This document shows, one piece after another, positions 1 to 10,929 of a DNA stretch of 64,000 nt. Each line of letters opens with the position of its first letter. Within the stretch, counting starts at the first letter, position 1. Both the position numbers and the translations under genes were made by a program. The notes beneath the pieces were generated by a model. The model was not told the origin of the DNA and ran no database searches. It saw only the letters and a program-made list of their open reading frames with translations. Source of the DNA: Saururus chinensis (taxonomy: Eukaryota > Streptophyta > Magnoliopsida > Piperales > Saururaceae); assembly GCA_035235625.1 (NCBI GenBank), contig CP141140.1:56043351-56107350 (forward strand), read 5' to 3'.

Positions 1-1304
1 GCACTTGTCGCTAAAGAGAAGGATGAATCTGAGCACGAGGAGGTAGTCCGGATGAGTCCCTTGCAGCGAATTGGATGTGTTCGGTTGATGGAGTCCCCGG
101 TTGAGGGGGCAGTTTCGGGTCATTGAGGATTCGAAAGGAGGGGAGCAGACTCCCCAAGCCTTGGCTGATTGAAGCAGCTAAGGGGCAGACTGATGCAGAG
201 GTTCGCAGATGGTGGGTAGCAGGTATTGCTCAAACTTGGCCGAAGGATGACTTAGGCTGGGTGGAATTTGACTTGGCCGTGGTGTGATGCGAAGTGTTGG
301 CTTCTTGCTGGCGGGTTTAGTGAGGTGGATGGTTGAAGTGATTCAATCGGTGCACTTGGGAAGTTGGGGCTTCGACGAGGGCGTCGAAGCATCAAGTGCG
401 GGAGGCCTGTTAGCCCCTTAACTTGACGGATGCGGAAAGGGGGCGGCTACCCCCATACTTGGCAGCAGATAGCCAAGTTTTGGTAGGCAGCAGACAACCT
501 AGGTAGCCCCTTGGGCACAGACGGATGCTGGGACAGCGCGGGTGATGTTCCGGACGAGCTACTCGCCTTGCGGAGCAGGCTGGGTAGGAGTCTTTGCGCG
601 GGTGGGACTCTTGCGGCGAAGCTGGGTGCTGCTTGGACTTAGGGGAAGACTCCTAAGGCAGATAGGATTCAGCTTATGCTGGCTGGCTGCACTCCTAGTT
701 GGAGTAGGAGACCGGGCAGCAGGTTCCTAGTATGGACAGGACTCGCACAGGCAGGCTGGTCACACTCGTAGGACGGATGGGAGTTGGAGTGGCTGGTTTC
801 CTCGGATGGGCTGACTCTTGGAGGCAGCATGACAATGGACTTTTAGCGGAGGACGGACTCTTGAAGGCTTCCTAAACTATGCTGGGGCGGATTAGCTTTG
901 GGCTGAGAGTTGGACAGGGTGAAGACTCTTGTATTGGGTGGGTTTTGTACTTTTAGTTGCTCTAGGACGGCCAGCCTATGGCTGAGTCTATTTAAGGGAA
1001 TGGTTGGGACAGCCAAGGCATGAGAATGATCTGATTTTCCTTCATAGTGAATCAGGGAGGAAGAGAAGAGAAATCTCAGCCTGGTTGTTCAGCCTTGCCC
1101 TCTTCCTACTTGTGTATTTAAGCGGATTGATTTACATAGCTTGGGCGGAGACCTTTGCACCAGGTTGGTTGTGTTGCTTTGTGGTTGTTTTGTTTATTCT
1201 CCTTTGCGTATACGAGTAAGAAGGGAAGAGAGTGGCTGCTGGTTGCACGGTGTAGTCAGGTCATCACAAATGTGAACACTAGGCAAAGCTTCGTACCCGT
1301 AACA
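1..1304 (+). mobile_element. 3' end of an LTR retrotransposon, cut by the window start
   Basis: The first 407 bases look like the tail of a non-coding internal region. They end with a purine-rich tract (AAGTGCGGGAGGCC) directly before TGTTAGCCCC, and the far end near 1304 reads CCCGTAACA, so the LTR would have TGTTA...TAACA inverted ends. The phrase GACGAGGGCGTC just before the tract also occurs just before the 3' LTR of the complete element at 23.6-27.7 kb, which supports this end assignment. No coding domain is visible. The 5' part lies outside the window, so neither a target duplication nor an age can be given. Family is uncertain; a Gypsy-type element is my inference. Confidence 0.45.
408..1304 (+). 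repeat. Probable 3' LTR (TGTTA...TAACA)
   Basis: About 897 bp, bounded by TGTTAGCCCC and CCCGTAACA. A TATA-like CTATTTAAGG lies near 988-997 and is followed by an A/G-rich leader, as expected for an LTR promoter. The right boundary rests only on the inverted dinucleotides and is less certain than the left one. Confidence 0.42.
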
Positions 1305-1459
1305 CTAGCCATAGATATGGGGTATGTTGGATGAAATTTGACTCAACCTATACGAGACATATTTCAACTCTATTTGGATGAATAAAAGCTCCAGTTTAAT
1401 TCATTCCCTTGTCACCTTCATTAAACGATGTGTATCAATGGGACATTTGAATCTCGTGT

Positions 1460-1945
1460 AGTGCTTTGATTGCAGGCTATGTTGAGAGTGGTGACCCCCA
1501 TGAGGCTTTGGCCTTGTTTGAGAATATGCAAGCTGCAGGTTGTAAAGCAAATTAGGTGACAATGGTGAGCGTCTTGTGTGCTTGTGCTGACCTTGGTGCA
1601 ATGGACCAAGGCAGGAGGATCCATAGATGACGCATTGCACGTGTTCCGAGGGGCACAAACTGATGAAATGGATGTCCTGATTTGGAATGCAAGGATCGGA
1701 GGTCCTTGCAACACATCGATATAGTAGAGAGTCTCTGGACTTGTTCAAAGAAATGCAATCTTCACGTGTCATGCCTGATGAGATCACTTATTTGGCATTA
1801 TTGAATGCATGTGCCCACGGGGGGCTAGTGGATGATGCATGGCCATTCTTCAAATCTCTTGATGCCCATGACATGGCCCCAAGATTGAGCATTACGCTTG
1901 CATGATTGATGTCCTTAGTCGAGCTGGTCAACTTTCTTAATGAGG
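1460..1945 (+). pseudogene. PPR (pentatricopeptide repeat) protein pseudogene fragment
   Basis: Plus-strand reading gives recognisable PPR helices: GYVESGDPHEALALFENMQ near 1470-1535, VTMVSVLCACADLGAMDQG near 1556-1612, then ESLDLFKEMQSSRVMPDEI and TYLALLNACAHGGLVDDAW near 1726-1845, and YACMIDVLSRAGQLS at 1895-1940. This is the repeat pattern of plant organellar RNA-binding PPR proteins, probably of the PLS class. The frame carries in-frame stops (after QAAGCKAN and after GRRIH), a scrambled stretch near 1700, and a frameshift near 1880 before EHYACMIDVLSRAG; only about three or four repeats remain. It lies immediately 3' of the LTR fragment, which may have cut it. It is not functional. Confidence 0.75.
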
Positions 1946-2496
1946 TGAATTGATCTTGTGCTGTGTAGATTGGAGAAGTTAGACTAGTTTTAGAAATCAG
2001 CTGAGGAGCTTTCCAACATCAAGATTGATAGCCACATTCTCAAGATCTGCTTATCCCTATGGCTTTAGCTGAAGTAAAGAAAAATTGGAAGAATCTTATT
2101 CTTTTGACTTTACATTATGTTTGCCCATCTTTCCTGTTTCCAACCTCTTTTTGGTATTTTGAAGTGCTCAATTGCAAAGGTAGGTTTCGAAAAAACAAGA
2201 TGTCATTGGGATTTGAAGGCCTTGCTTGTGCTTAATCCGTACCTTTACAATCAACATTTATGGGGGACACGTGCTCCAGCTATCAAAGTTAGATCAATTT
2301 ATTAACATGTGTGGCTCTTTCATTCGAGTAACTTTGTGCATATTTTTAAATAAAAAAAGTAAAAAAATTGTGCTTATCATCCCATCTTTTTGTAAGATGA
2401 CAAAATGCCCTGTTTTTCATAACCTAGTGGGAATAAGATAAACTCGATGACATCTTTTCATATCCAGATGTAATCTTCTCTAGATCAATTTTAGTC

Positions 2497-2893
2497 TGGC
2501 TCACAGAGATCTTGGAGAAGTCCTATGGCAAGCTGACTTCCAACACCCATTGGCTCTCGTATTGCCAGTCACATTGCCATACAGTACTGGACATTCATCT
2601 TCACCTTACCCTATTTGTCAGATCCCAATGCATCATTCTCCATATCAACGACCATTTGAAAGAAACATGTATCCAGCTAGCACATAGAGTTTTAGAGAAG
2701 TCCAATGGCAAGCCCATTCCAACTGCCTACAGTCACTCTTGTTGGTGGTCACAATGCATGGACCCCATTTGGAAGTCAACCGGGCCATGGTGTAAATATA
2801 ACTTCAGCTCACCCTGTTCATCAACCGGGAAATCCTCATGTTCATCAACTAAGAAATTCTATGATACGTCTGCAATACTTGGGCGTTGTTTAA
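2497..2893 (+). pseudogene. Unrecognised gene relic with one frameshift
   Basis: Two consecutive plus-strand frames read like coding sequence. The first runs from about 2497 (AHRDLGEVLWQADFQHP, then LPVTLPYSTGHSSSPYPIC) to a stop near 2687. The second, shifted near 2705, gives TVTLVGGHNAWTPFGSQPG and HGVNITSAHPVHQPGNPHV, ending at a stop at 2891. The composition (Pro, His, Ser, Gly, Asn) resembles the low-complexity C-terminal part of a plant regulatory protein. The phrases REVQWQA and GEVLWQA suggest a short internal duplication. I do not recognise the family. The in-frame stop and the frame change mark it as a pseudogene or as an exon fragment. Confidence 0.35.
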
Positions 2894-4035
2894 ATGAAAA
2901 AGTAGTGCTTTTGAAGTCGCTGCAGTGTCTTGCACATTTTGTGAGATGCCACTTTGTTAATTGTGATTTGAGTCTCACAGGAAAAAGTCATGACACCGGC
3001 AAGTAATAATAAAAATTGATGCAGCTAATTTAACTATTGTGCCAATTATTGACTGAAATAAATTAAGATTTATATATTCTAAATACAATGTTCCATCTAG
3101 CTTGGGCATCATTGCATTTAAAAAAGTTAATTTTGTAATATAATTTTTTTTATTTTATATGTTAATAACATATTTAAAGTTACTAGACAAATTATGGATT
3201 AGTTACATTTTAAAATTATAGATAAAATTTTTTTAGGAATTAATTATTTTGAAATCCGATTACTCAAATCCAGGGATTCTAGTAATACATGATTTAGGTA
3301 TTTAAATATTTTAAAATTTGGCAGTTCAAATCTAAGAATTTAAAATATATTTTAAAATCTCATATTCTAAATCAAGTATTTTAGAATTTTGATTGACTAA
3401 CCCCTGTAAAGCTCAACAAGATGCTGCAATAAATGATAACATGTACACGTGTATATATAAAGGAAAAACAATCCTATATATCCAATACCTATAAGGTGAG
3501 TCATTAGTGAAAAAAAATACTCAAATGTGTTAATTAAGTTCCATAAGGTCAAACCTATTTGCTAATATAAGACATATATGAAAACATATCATATAAAAAA
3601 ATATTTAACCACAATTTCTCTTGTTCAGGCAACGTCGAATATCAAGCGTCTTCCCAAACTAGTCATGTGCATTGTATGTTAGCCCTATGAAGGAACATAC
3701 ATACAGTCTCCATGAAATTAGCACTCTCCTAAAAAAAAAAAGAGTTGGAACCCACCTCCAGCTAATTTATCGGGTGTGTACCTCAACCCCTAAGGGGGAA
3801 TATTGAGCATTAGGTTTTCACACAAGTTACCCACACATGCTAAACCACCCTTAGGTTTCCACTTGTCATCTTATCTAATTTACACATTATACAATATTGG
3901 TTCCCATCTCCTCTACATTGCGTGCATCAATAATGTGTTTTAATGTCATATAACAATGTCTTTTTCTCAAAAGAATAACATGATGTTCTAAGAAATTTCA
4001 AGAACTTTAGTGTCAAACTTAAAACTAGAGACATC
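2894..4035. other. AT-rich non-coding stretch
   Basis: No coding frame, RNA gene or clear repeat end was found. A run of A at 3731-3741 is the only simple sequence of note. Confidence 0.6.
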
Positions 4036-4625
4036 TTAAATAAAAAACATATCTTTGTTTAAATTACACTTTGATATTCGTGGAAGAGCCAGATTTGCAG
4101 AAAGGGGTTCCAGTGCACTGGCTAGCCATCTAAGAACAATTAACCTGCAGTCATCAATTATTGACGAATGCTCAACAGATAGATCAGAGCCACGTCCACC
4201 AGACACATCCACAACTTTTAGTGCAATGTTTATTTGCAGCATCTAGTATCTCATTCTGGCAAATCTGGCTGCAACATTCATTTACTGCATCCACCTTTCT
4301 TATAGGCAGTAAGATGCCGAGAGGTATCATACTCTCAAACTCATTTACATTGTTTATAGGACCAACGGAGCATATTTGCAACATAAAAAGGACTAACGGA
4401 GCATATTTGCTCAAGATTTCCATTGGCACCCCGGCCTGCTAGGATCTCCTGAACATCAAATAGACAGTGGTTTGCATGCGTCACATCTAGGGCAAGTTTC
4501 CCCGTGTCTTGGCTTGACTGACCAGCAAGAATAACAAGGGTGGCATGCAATTGTGGGCAACGACTAACATTCGCTAGAATAGGAGCAAAGAATGCTGAGC
4601 AGTCAATGGCCGTCGTGCTTATCAT
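4036..4625 (-). pseudogene. Possible ankyrin-type host gene relic
   Basis: The minus strand from 4625 reads CPQLHATLVILAGQSSQDT, then GKLALDVTHANHCLFDVQE and ILAGRGANGNLEQ. The pattern GKLALDxxHANxxxxDVxExLAxRGAN resembles the end of an ankyrin repeat (normally GxTALHxAA...VVxxLLxxGAD). Further down, in other minus frames, SIIDDCRLIVLRWLASALE and PLSANLALPRIS also look protein-like. The pieces lie in different frames and are separated by unrelated DNA, so at best this is a decayed multi-exon gene. The ankyrin call is weak. Confidence 0.25.
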
Positions 4626-4904
4626 AACATCAAGAAACAGAGATGTTTACTGATGGGAATGTCCAGAACAAGGGACATACAATAAATAATGAAAAAACTG
4701 CCTTCTGCTCTTATGGGCAGTATCTGACGCTAGGTCTGAGAAGCCTGTGAATTGAATTTCATTTAGAATTTAGGTCATTTTTTAATTATAAATTTACCTT
4801 CTTCCTTCTTCATTACATTTTCCCTTCTTCCTTTCACCTTATATATCTTTAGTACTTCTTTTCTCTTTTTTTCCCATATATCTCCTCATCTTCTCCCTCT
4901 TCCT

Positions 4905-5226
4905 GACTCTCCTCAGCCACTATCGGCCTAACCTCCCCGGCCTTGGCCTCGCCCCCGCCAAGCCCTTCCACCACACCTGGGAGGATGAGGTTGCCACCCT
5001 TGTCGTGTCCCTCTCCCATTGTGCCGCCACTGACCAGGCTATCAACCTTGGCAATCTGCTCAATGTTTGCATTACCAACACCCTCGGTAGGGTGATGCTG
5101 GGGAGGAAGGTGTTCGAGGAAAGGGTAGGGAAGGAAGCCGGCGAGTTCAAGGAGATGGTGGTGGAGATGATAGTCTCGACTGGCATCTTCAATGTGGGCG
5201 ACTTCATCTTGGACCTCACCTATTTT
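4905..5226 (+). pseudogene. CYP75B-type flavonoid 3'-hydroxylase fragment
   Basis: The plus strand reads YRPNLPGLGLAPAKPFHHT, WEDEVATLVVSLSHCAATD, then INLGNLLNVCITNTLGRVM and LGRKVFEERVGKEAGEFKE, ending MVVEMIVSTGIFNVGDFI. This matches the middle of plant flavonoid 3'-hydroxylases (CYP75B), where VNLGQLLNVCTTNALGRVMLGRRVF and [23 protein letters not shown] are typical. Known family role: a haem-dependent, ER-anchored monooxygenase adding the 3'-hydroxyl to flavonoid B rings. Only about 105 of roughly 510 residues are present. There is no membrane anchor and no haem-binding Cys loop. The similarity stops abruptly at 5226, where AT-rich DNA takes over. The frame itself is open, so this is a relatively young gene fragment rather than an old pseudogene. 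There is no sign of a carrying element. Confidence 0.75.
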
Positions 5227-6640
5227 TTAGATACTTATATTTTTTAATACAAGTTTGAATTAGTATGTAATTTAAGGATATTTTAATTAAATTATTTACT
5301 TAGATTCTTTTAGATATCTTGTCATGTGTCAACATAATGGTAGGTGTTAATATGACATAAACCCTATTTTTTAGGTTATGTTGATTTTAATTTTGTAATA
5401 ACATACCTTGCACTCCTGAATTCAGATTTGCACATACTTAATTTCATTAAAAAGCTCTTAACGAACTGTATCAAATGAGATCCACATGACTATGTTTTCC
5501 TAAACTTTTTATAGGTCCCACTTATACAACACACTTTTAATTATAATTTTTTTTATTTTATATATGTTCTTATTTGTATATTTTTTATGCTCTTGGAAAA
5601 CTCTTGAAGAGCTTTATCAAATAAGACATGCTGCGAAACTAATCATGAATATGAATAACATACTCTAGGACGCAATGTTGTTTAACACCATTGACTTCAT
5701 TGACCTATGACATAATATCTAGCCTATGCAATTTAGACTCTCACTTATCTACTATGAGTGTATATGGGTCAATACATACTTTGTTTGTATAACTTATAGA
5801 CATTATAATCCTAAAAGAATGTTTTGTAGCATGAAAAGGAGGCCTTTGTTTGATACTTATTTTATTTTTAATTTATTAATCTATATTTACAAGCATTATG
5901 CAATGCATTCTTACTAGTTTTATTTAATTTCAATTATGATTATGGTTATCATTAATGATCATCTTTGGATTTTAGGGATTGTAAGAAGTAAGAATGTTTG
6001 TGAGTCTTGTAGTTATCACAAACAATTAGTTTAATTAGATTTTTTTGTTTATTTATTTGCTAATTGCTATTGGTGTGGTTGTCCCTAAACAATCACCTTT
6101 GTGGTGCCCGTCTCTGTGGGTCGGGACTGTCACATCCAATCTCCTTGTTAGTTTTGCATATAATTGTTGGAAATTTTGGGCATGCTTGCTTTGGCACTTG
6201 GTACTTGTTTGGCTAGGAGAGATTGTTAGGGCAATGGAGCCTAATTTTTGAGAAGCATTGGTAGTGTTGCATATCTAGCATAAGGATAGATTGGTTTGGG
6301 CTCATTGCTCTCTATGTCAAACTATTCAATTGAAAGGCATAGCTAAGTACTCCTTTGTATGCTCTTCTTTTGCTATGCTTGTAGTCTATTGGGAATTACC
6401 TACAATCCTTGTGTGATTTAGATGAGAATGTTGGCAAGTTATTTGAGAGCTTTGCTAGTGTATAAGTACTTTTAATTGTTGTTGTATTTATTCTTAATCG
6501 GCAAAACTTAATCAGTAGCATAGATTATTTGTCGAACCATATTAAATTGGTGCCCTAGCTCGTGATAATATGTCTTTGGTATATTTTTTACCATATTGTT
6601 TGTTAACAAAGTGAGTAAATATTTACTGTATTCTTCCTCT
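5227..6640. other. AT-rich non-coding stretch
   Basis: No coding sequence, RNA gene or transposon end could be supported. Short open frames here lack recognisable domains. Confidence 0.6.
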
Positions 6641-6649
6641 ACATAGTTG

Positions 6650-7180
6650 CTGCAGCGGAGCCTACTCGAGGTGCTAGAGTTGGACATTTTCATGGCTCTC
6701 CAGAAAGAGGTGGACGGAGCTGGCGGAGGGTTCCATGGCAGAGCTGGAGCTGGCAGGGCCTCAAGGAGGCCCTCCATGCCGTCAAGCTTTGAATCATTAA
6801 TGGCGGTTCCGATCTAGTCTTTTGGCTCGGTGGTGGAATACTGATGCTTGAGGGGGAGGAGCACAGCCATTTCTGGTGGCGATAGGGGCGAGGTGGGAGT
6901 GGTGAGAGGAGCAAGCGAGGGATGGTGACCGGCGGTGTGAGGTGAGGTGAACAGAGAGGGAGAGGAGAGTGGGGAAGCGAGGTGTAAGTAGGGCGGTTTG
7001 GATGGAGATGAGAAGAGGTGGGGCGATAGGATTAGAAGGCGGAGGCAGCTGGCGATGAAAACCACAGCGAAGAGACTATCTGGCAGGCGGCGGTGGGGAA
7101 GTGAGGTGAACAGAGATAGAAATGAGGACGGCGAAATGGGAATGGAAGAAGAGAAGGACAGTGGTTGGGGGCATTTTTGT
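6650..7180. other. G/A-rich block between AT-rich flanks
   Basis: Composition changes sharply: the plus strand is rich in GGAGGA and GAGGTG runs (6700-7160), and the segment is far more GC-rich than its neighbours. A short plus frame near 6655-6800 (LLQRSLLEVLELDIFMALQ) looks slightly protein-like but is not recognisable. The open minus frames are simply pyrimidine-rich translations. It could be an old gene or leader fragment; no function is claimed. Confidence 0.3.
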
Positions 7181-8387
7181 CTAAATATAAATTTTAGAAT
7201 TAATGACAGATTAATAAAAAAAATTGTAGTTAACGTCTAAACCCCCTAAAATAATTAACACTAAATTACTTTTTTACCTCAGTATTAACCTAAAAAAATA
7301 ACTCCACGGCTGAAAACCAGCTCACTATGCAAAAAACTTTTTGCCACTTTTATTTGTCATGTGAAGTTAGTCTTGAATAATAGCAGATTTGGTGAAAGCC
7401 CATAACAGATTTGGTTTACTCTGCACCAAATCAAAATATCAACATAGCAAAACTGTTAAAAATAGCGCAAATAAATTACAGGTCTGCATGGAAAAATTCA
7501 TGAAACACAATTTGTTCCGAACAAGATTCAACAGCATATTTGCCCAGTCTGCAGTGACATGAAAAAAAGGTAAGATTAGTGATAATGGTAGCATTTTCCC
7601 CTTGTTTCTGCTGACTCTTATAATTATTTTGTTTTTAATTTTCAACATTAAAAGGACCTATTATCTAACCTCTATCTGCTTAAGGAAAGCACTAGCCAGT
7701 AAATGCAATTTGTTACAACTTCTTTTAATTTAGAAAAACTAAAATAAGTGAGGTAACAGCTTCTCCAAAATGTTCAAATTCATATGTGCCACAGCTAAAA
7801 GGGTAGGCAAAATCCAGTTCAATAAATTTCAAGAAGGCATCAGTGATTGTCAACTTTATAAGTTGACAGTACTATATAGACCAAAAAATCCGATAGCTAG
7901 AAAGAGGTAATCAGAAAACTAGGGAAGCAAAACAGGGAATCGGAAAACTAGAAAGAACCAGAATTTTACAATTGATATGGGACCAAGTGATGCTGTGTCA
8001 TCATCTCGAACGGGAAGGATGCCAATCAACCCCTTTCCTTCCCGCTGCCATAGTTCTTGCTCCACTAATTTTACACTGCATACAGAAAAAATAATAGTTC
8101 ATACATAGATAATGTCGAAAAGGATCTCCCTTTCAGCATCTTCACATTTTCAGCATCAACACGTAATCACATTAGCTTTAAGTTCGAAACTCAACTAACT
8201 ATCTGCATAACATCATTGAGCCAAGCTGGGGCGGTGATCAAGCTATGTCCTATTACACATCATTGTCCCCCATTCCCCAACCAATAGAGATTCACAGTTG
8301 CAGAACACTCATTTTTTTGACTTTAGGCCTTTACAAGTAAGGTAGTTTCATTGTACAAGTCCCATTTCAGCAGGCCTTTAGATGATC
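7181..8387. other. AT-rich non-coding stretch
   Basis: Nothing supportable: no gene, RNA or repeat end. Confidence 0.55.
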
Positions 8388-8561
8388 TTTATTTATGGAT
8401 GAGAAGTCTGTCACCCCATACTTTATCCAGCCCACCCTACTTTTATACAGTCGGTAAATATTCACCGCCCCGATATATATAGATGGTAGATATCTATCGA
8501 CTCTGTTAAGGGGGTAGACTGGATAAAGTAGGGGGTGGCAGACTCCTAATCCTTTATTTAT
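8388..8561. mobile_element. Mutator-type MITE with a 9-bp target duplication
   Basis: A 156-bp element (8397-8552) is bounded by long inverted repeats. The left arm begins GGATGAGAAGTCTGTCACCC and continues to about 8440. The right arm, read on the minus strand from 8552, begins GGATTAGGAGTCTGCCACCC and continues similarly with TTATCCAG. The flanks are identical 9-mers, TTTATTTAT, at 8388-8396 and 8553-8561. Long terminal inverted repeats plus a 9-bp duplication are the signature of Mutator-like elements, so this is a non-autonomous MULE MITE. It has no coding capacity. The perfect duplication suggests fairly recent insertion, although the 9-mer is low in complexity. Confidence 0.75.
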
Positions 8562-9290
8562 AAATTGTGCCAAATTCATATAAGATAGAATAACAATCTA
8601 ACTAATTCAGCATAATCAGAAATATTCATAATAACATGCACACACAGATAAAATAAAAATAGAACCAACCTTAGAATGTAATCTCCAACATTTTTATAGC
8701 AACTCATTATCTAATATGTTCAGAACACTTGTAACTTGTCCTAGTAGAAAATGAAAAGCATTATATAAAGGATTTAAAAGACAGTACTATCAAGATCTTG
8801 TGAAATTTTGCATATAATTTTCTAAGAATAGAAGGATATGGGGGTGGTGATTAACATTATGTTTATCTACGGCTTGCTCAACCTCCTAGAGGAGAGTACT
8901 ATCAAGAGTTAAATATACATTTCTGAAAATAGAAGGAAATTGGAACACAATATTGTCAAATTACGCAATTGGTAAAGTTTTGACTAGAAAAGCCTTATAT
9001 GTTTGTGTAAATTGCAGTGTAGCAAGCACGAACATCCATTTCACCAGCATCATGAAATTTCTTAAGTGTGAAAGATATAATTATGTCAAAAAATGTAATT
9101 ATATTCTTGTTTTGGCTTCTCAATCAATACCATTTTACTGTGTTGTCAGCTTTCATATGTTAGTATATTGCTTTAAAAAGCCTTCTCCACCTAGACATGG
9201 TGTTCGCCCATTTCTTATGGGAATGGGTTCATTTATATCTCCTTACAATTAGACGACTACAGAGCCCTTAGGTAACTTTTGAATACTGGC
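8562..9290. other. AT-rich non-coding stretch
   Basis: No supportable gene. A short plus-strand stretch near 9180-9250 (PSPPRHGVRPFLMGMGSF) looks exon-like but is isolated. Confidence 0.45.
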
Positions 9291-9680
9291 TGGACATGGA
9301 AATTCCCTGAGAAGCCTAAAATTATTTTCAGGATGCAACTCACTTGTTTAAAGAAACTTATGTCCCGCATGACAACCCACAATGGCTCTCAGTGGGAAGT
9401 ATGCTTTTATAATTTGACTGTGTTGTTCATTTTCAGAAGAACAATGACTTTACTGTATTGCTCTTGTTCTCTGTTGCCATCAATATAAAGTATAACAGAA
9501 ACCTTGGATGCTTAATCATGTTGAGCTTACAAACTCGTTTCCCCTTTGTCAGGTATTTGGTCACAGTTTCCCCGCTCTTGACCAAATGGTATTCAACAAG
9601 CAGTGGAAAGAATAAAGCATGGGATGCTAGATGTCTACTTCAAACTCATGCAAACTTGGTCAAATTTAGCAATTAATCAA
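9291..9680 (+). pseudogene. Exon-like relics of an unidentified gene
   Basis: After a TTTTCAG at about 9331 the plus strand reads DATHLFKETYVPHDNPQWL with SVG, ending at a GTATG donor-like site near 9399. A second piece follows GTCAG at about 9552: VFGHSFPALDQMVFNKQWK, continuing in another frame as IKHGMLDVYFKLMQTWSNL to a stop at 9675. The AG/GT borders and protein-like composition suggest two decayed exons. The gene family is not recognised. The frame change in the second piece argues for a pseudogene. Confidence 0.3.
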
Positions 9681-10029
9681 CTTGTTCTTTTTTACTTTTA
9701 AAAGCTAAATTCTCCAGTCAAACAGGTATGCAAATATTACAAATGGGATACTAGATGTTTAATTCATAGCTCGCATGGATTTGGCCAATTTAAGCAATCT
9801 AGGACCAGCAGGAGTAGGTCGCTAATTTAAAGACCATCAACAACATGAACATTATCCCATACTTAGTATCGAAAGGGCAGGTGAGTGGCAATTTCTTAAT
9901 GTTTGTGAACTATAGCAGGTTTTTGTTGAAGGTGCATTCATACCTTCTTTAAACTTTTGTTGTTGCAAGAACATATAACAAAGTCATGTCTCTGTATAGA
10001 TGAAGTAAAATCATAAATTTAGGATTTTT

Positions 10030-10385
10030 AGAAAAATTACCTTTAGCGACGGTCCTGACTATTGTTGTATTTTACAATTTTGAAATTCTTTAGCGGCGAT
10101 CTTGACCATCACTAATGGTAAAAAAGGCCATCGTTGATGCCTAGAGTTTTAGCAACAATATCTAATGTCATCACTGAAAATAGAGTATTAGCAACGGCTT
10201 TCGTGGTCGTTGCTGAAAATTGAGCATTAGCGATGGCATCGCTAAAGACACAAAAACTGTCGCAAATGCCTCAAGGTAAACAAATGTGAAGGATTTGAAG
10301 CAAGTCACATCTGTCTATAGACCCTACTAGTTGTCTCTAATGCTTTCAACGACACTAGCAATAGCAACATACCTCTAACCATCAC
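10030..10385. repeat. TTAGCGACGG-type degenerate direct and inverted motif cluster
   Basis: Variants of TTAGCGACGG and of its complement (GTCGCTAA, ATCGCTAA) recur at short intervals, for example near 10036, 10091, 10188, 10228 and 10257. Such subterminal motif arrays are typical of plant CACTA (En/Spm) transposons, where they bind transposase. The GTAGTG end described in the next entry supports this. The element is decayed and no transposase is present. Confidence 0.5.
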
Positions 10386-10387
10386 TA

Positions 10388-10665
10388 ATAGTATTTTTTT
10401 TTTGTAGTGTGAAAACATTTAAGGCCGATTGATCAGGTGATGGTAAGAGGTATTTGTAGTGGTAGTTTGCAACCGTCACTATAGCTGTTTGTTTTTGTAG
10501 TGTGAAAACATTCAAGGCTGATTAATTAGGCAACAATTAGAGACACTTTTAGCGACAATTTGCAACTATCACTATAACTATTTCTTTTGGAGTGCGAAAA
10601 CATTCAAGGCCGATTGATCATGTGATCTATAGTGATCAATGATTAATTTCTTATGAACAAAAACA
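10388..10665 (+). repeat. About 93-bp tandem repeat carrying CACTA-type ends
   Basis: The phrase GAAAACATT(T/C)AAGGC(C/T)GATT recurs at 10411, 10503 and 10596, giving periods of 92 and 93 bp. The first two copies are each preceded by TTTTTGTAGTG, the complement of CACTACAAAAA, the standard CACTA transposon end; in the third the phrase is eroded. The block therefore looks like a tandemly multiplied CACTA terminus. No matching opposite end was found. Confidence 0.55.
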
Positions 10666-10929
10666 CAAATTTCATCCAAAAGTCCCCTAAACTCTTTGTC
10701 GCACTATAATATGATAATCTCAATATCCCAAGTGTGTGAATGTGATGGGTGTTAATATTTTTACCTACCACAACACTTTTGAGTCTTTCAATTTACTTGA
10801 ACTTCACCATGTGATATGGAGCAACAACCAATCTATCCTATGATTTTAATTACACATTAATTTGACATTATTTTGCTCAATGAAATAAGCCAATAAAATA
10901 CATATGCTCATATATGTTTAAACAGTTGA

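Noticed and set aside
1401-1787. 128-residue minus frame opposite the PPR relic
   Set aside because: Shadow of the plus-strand PPR pseudogene, which has the recognisable motifs.
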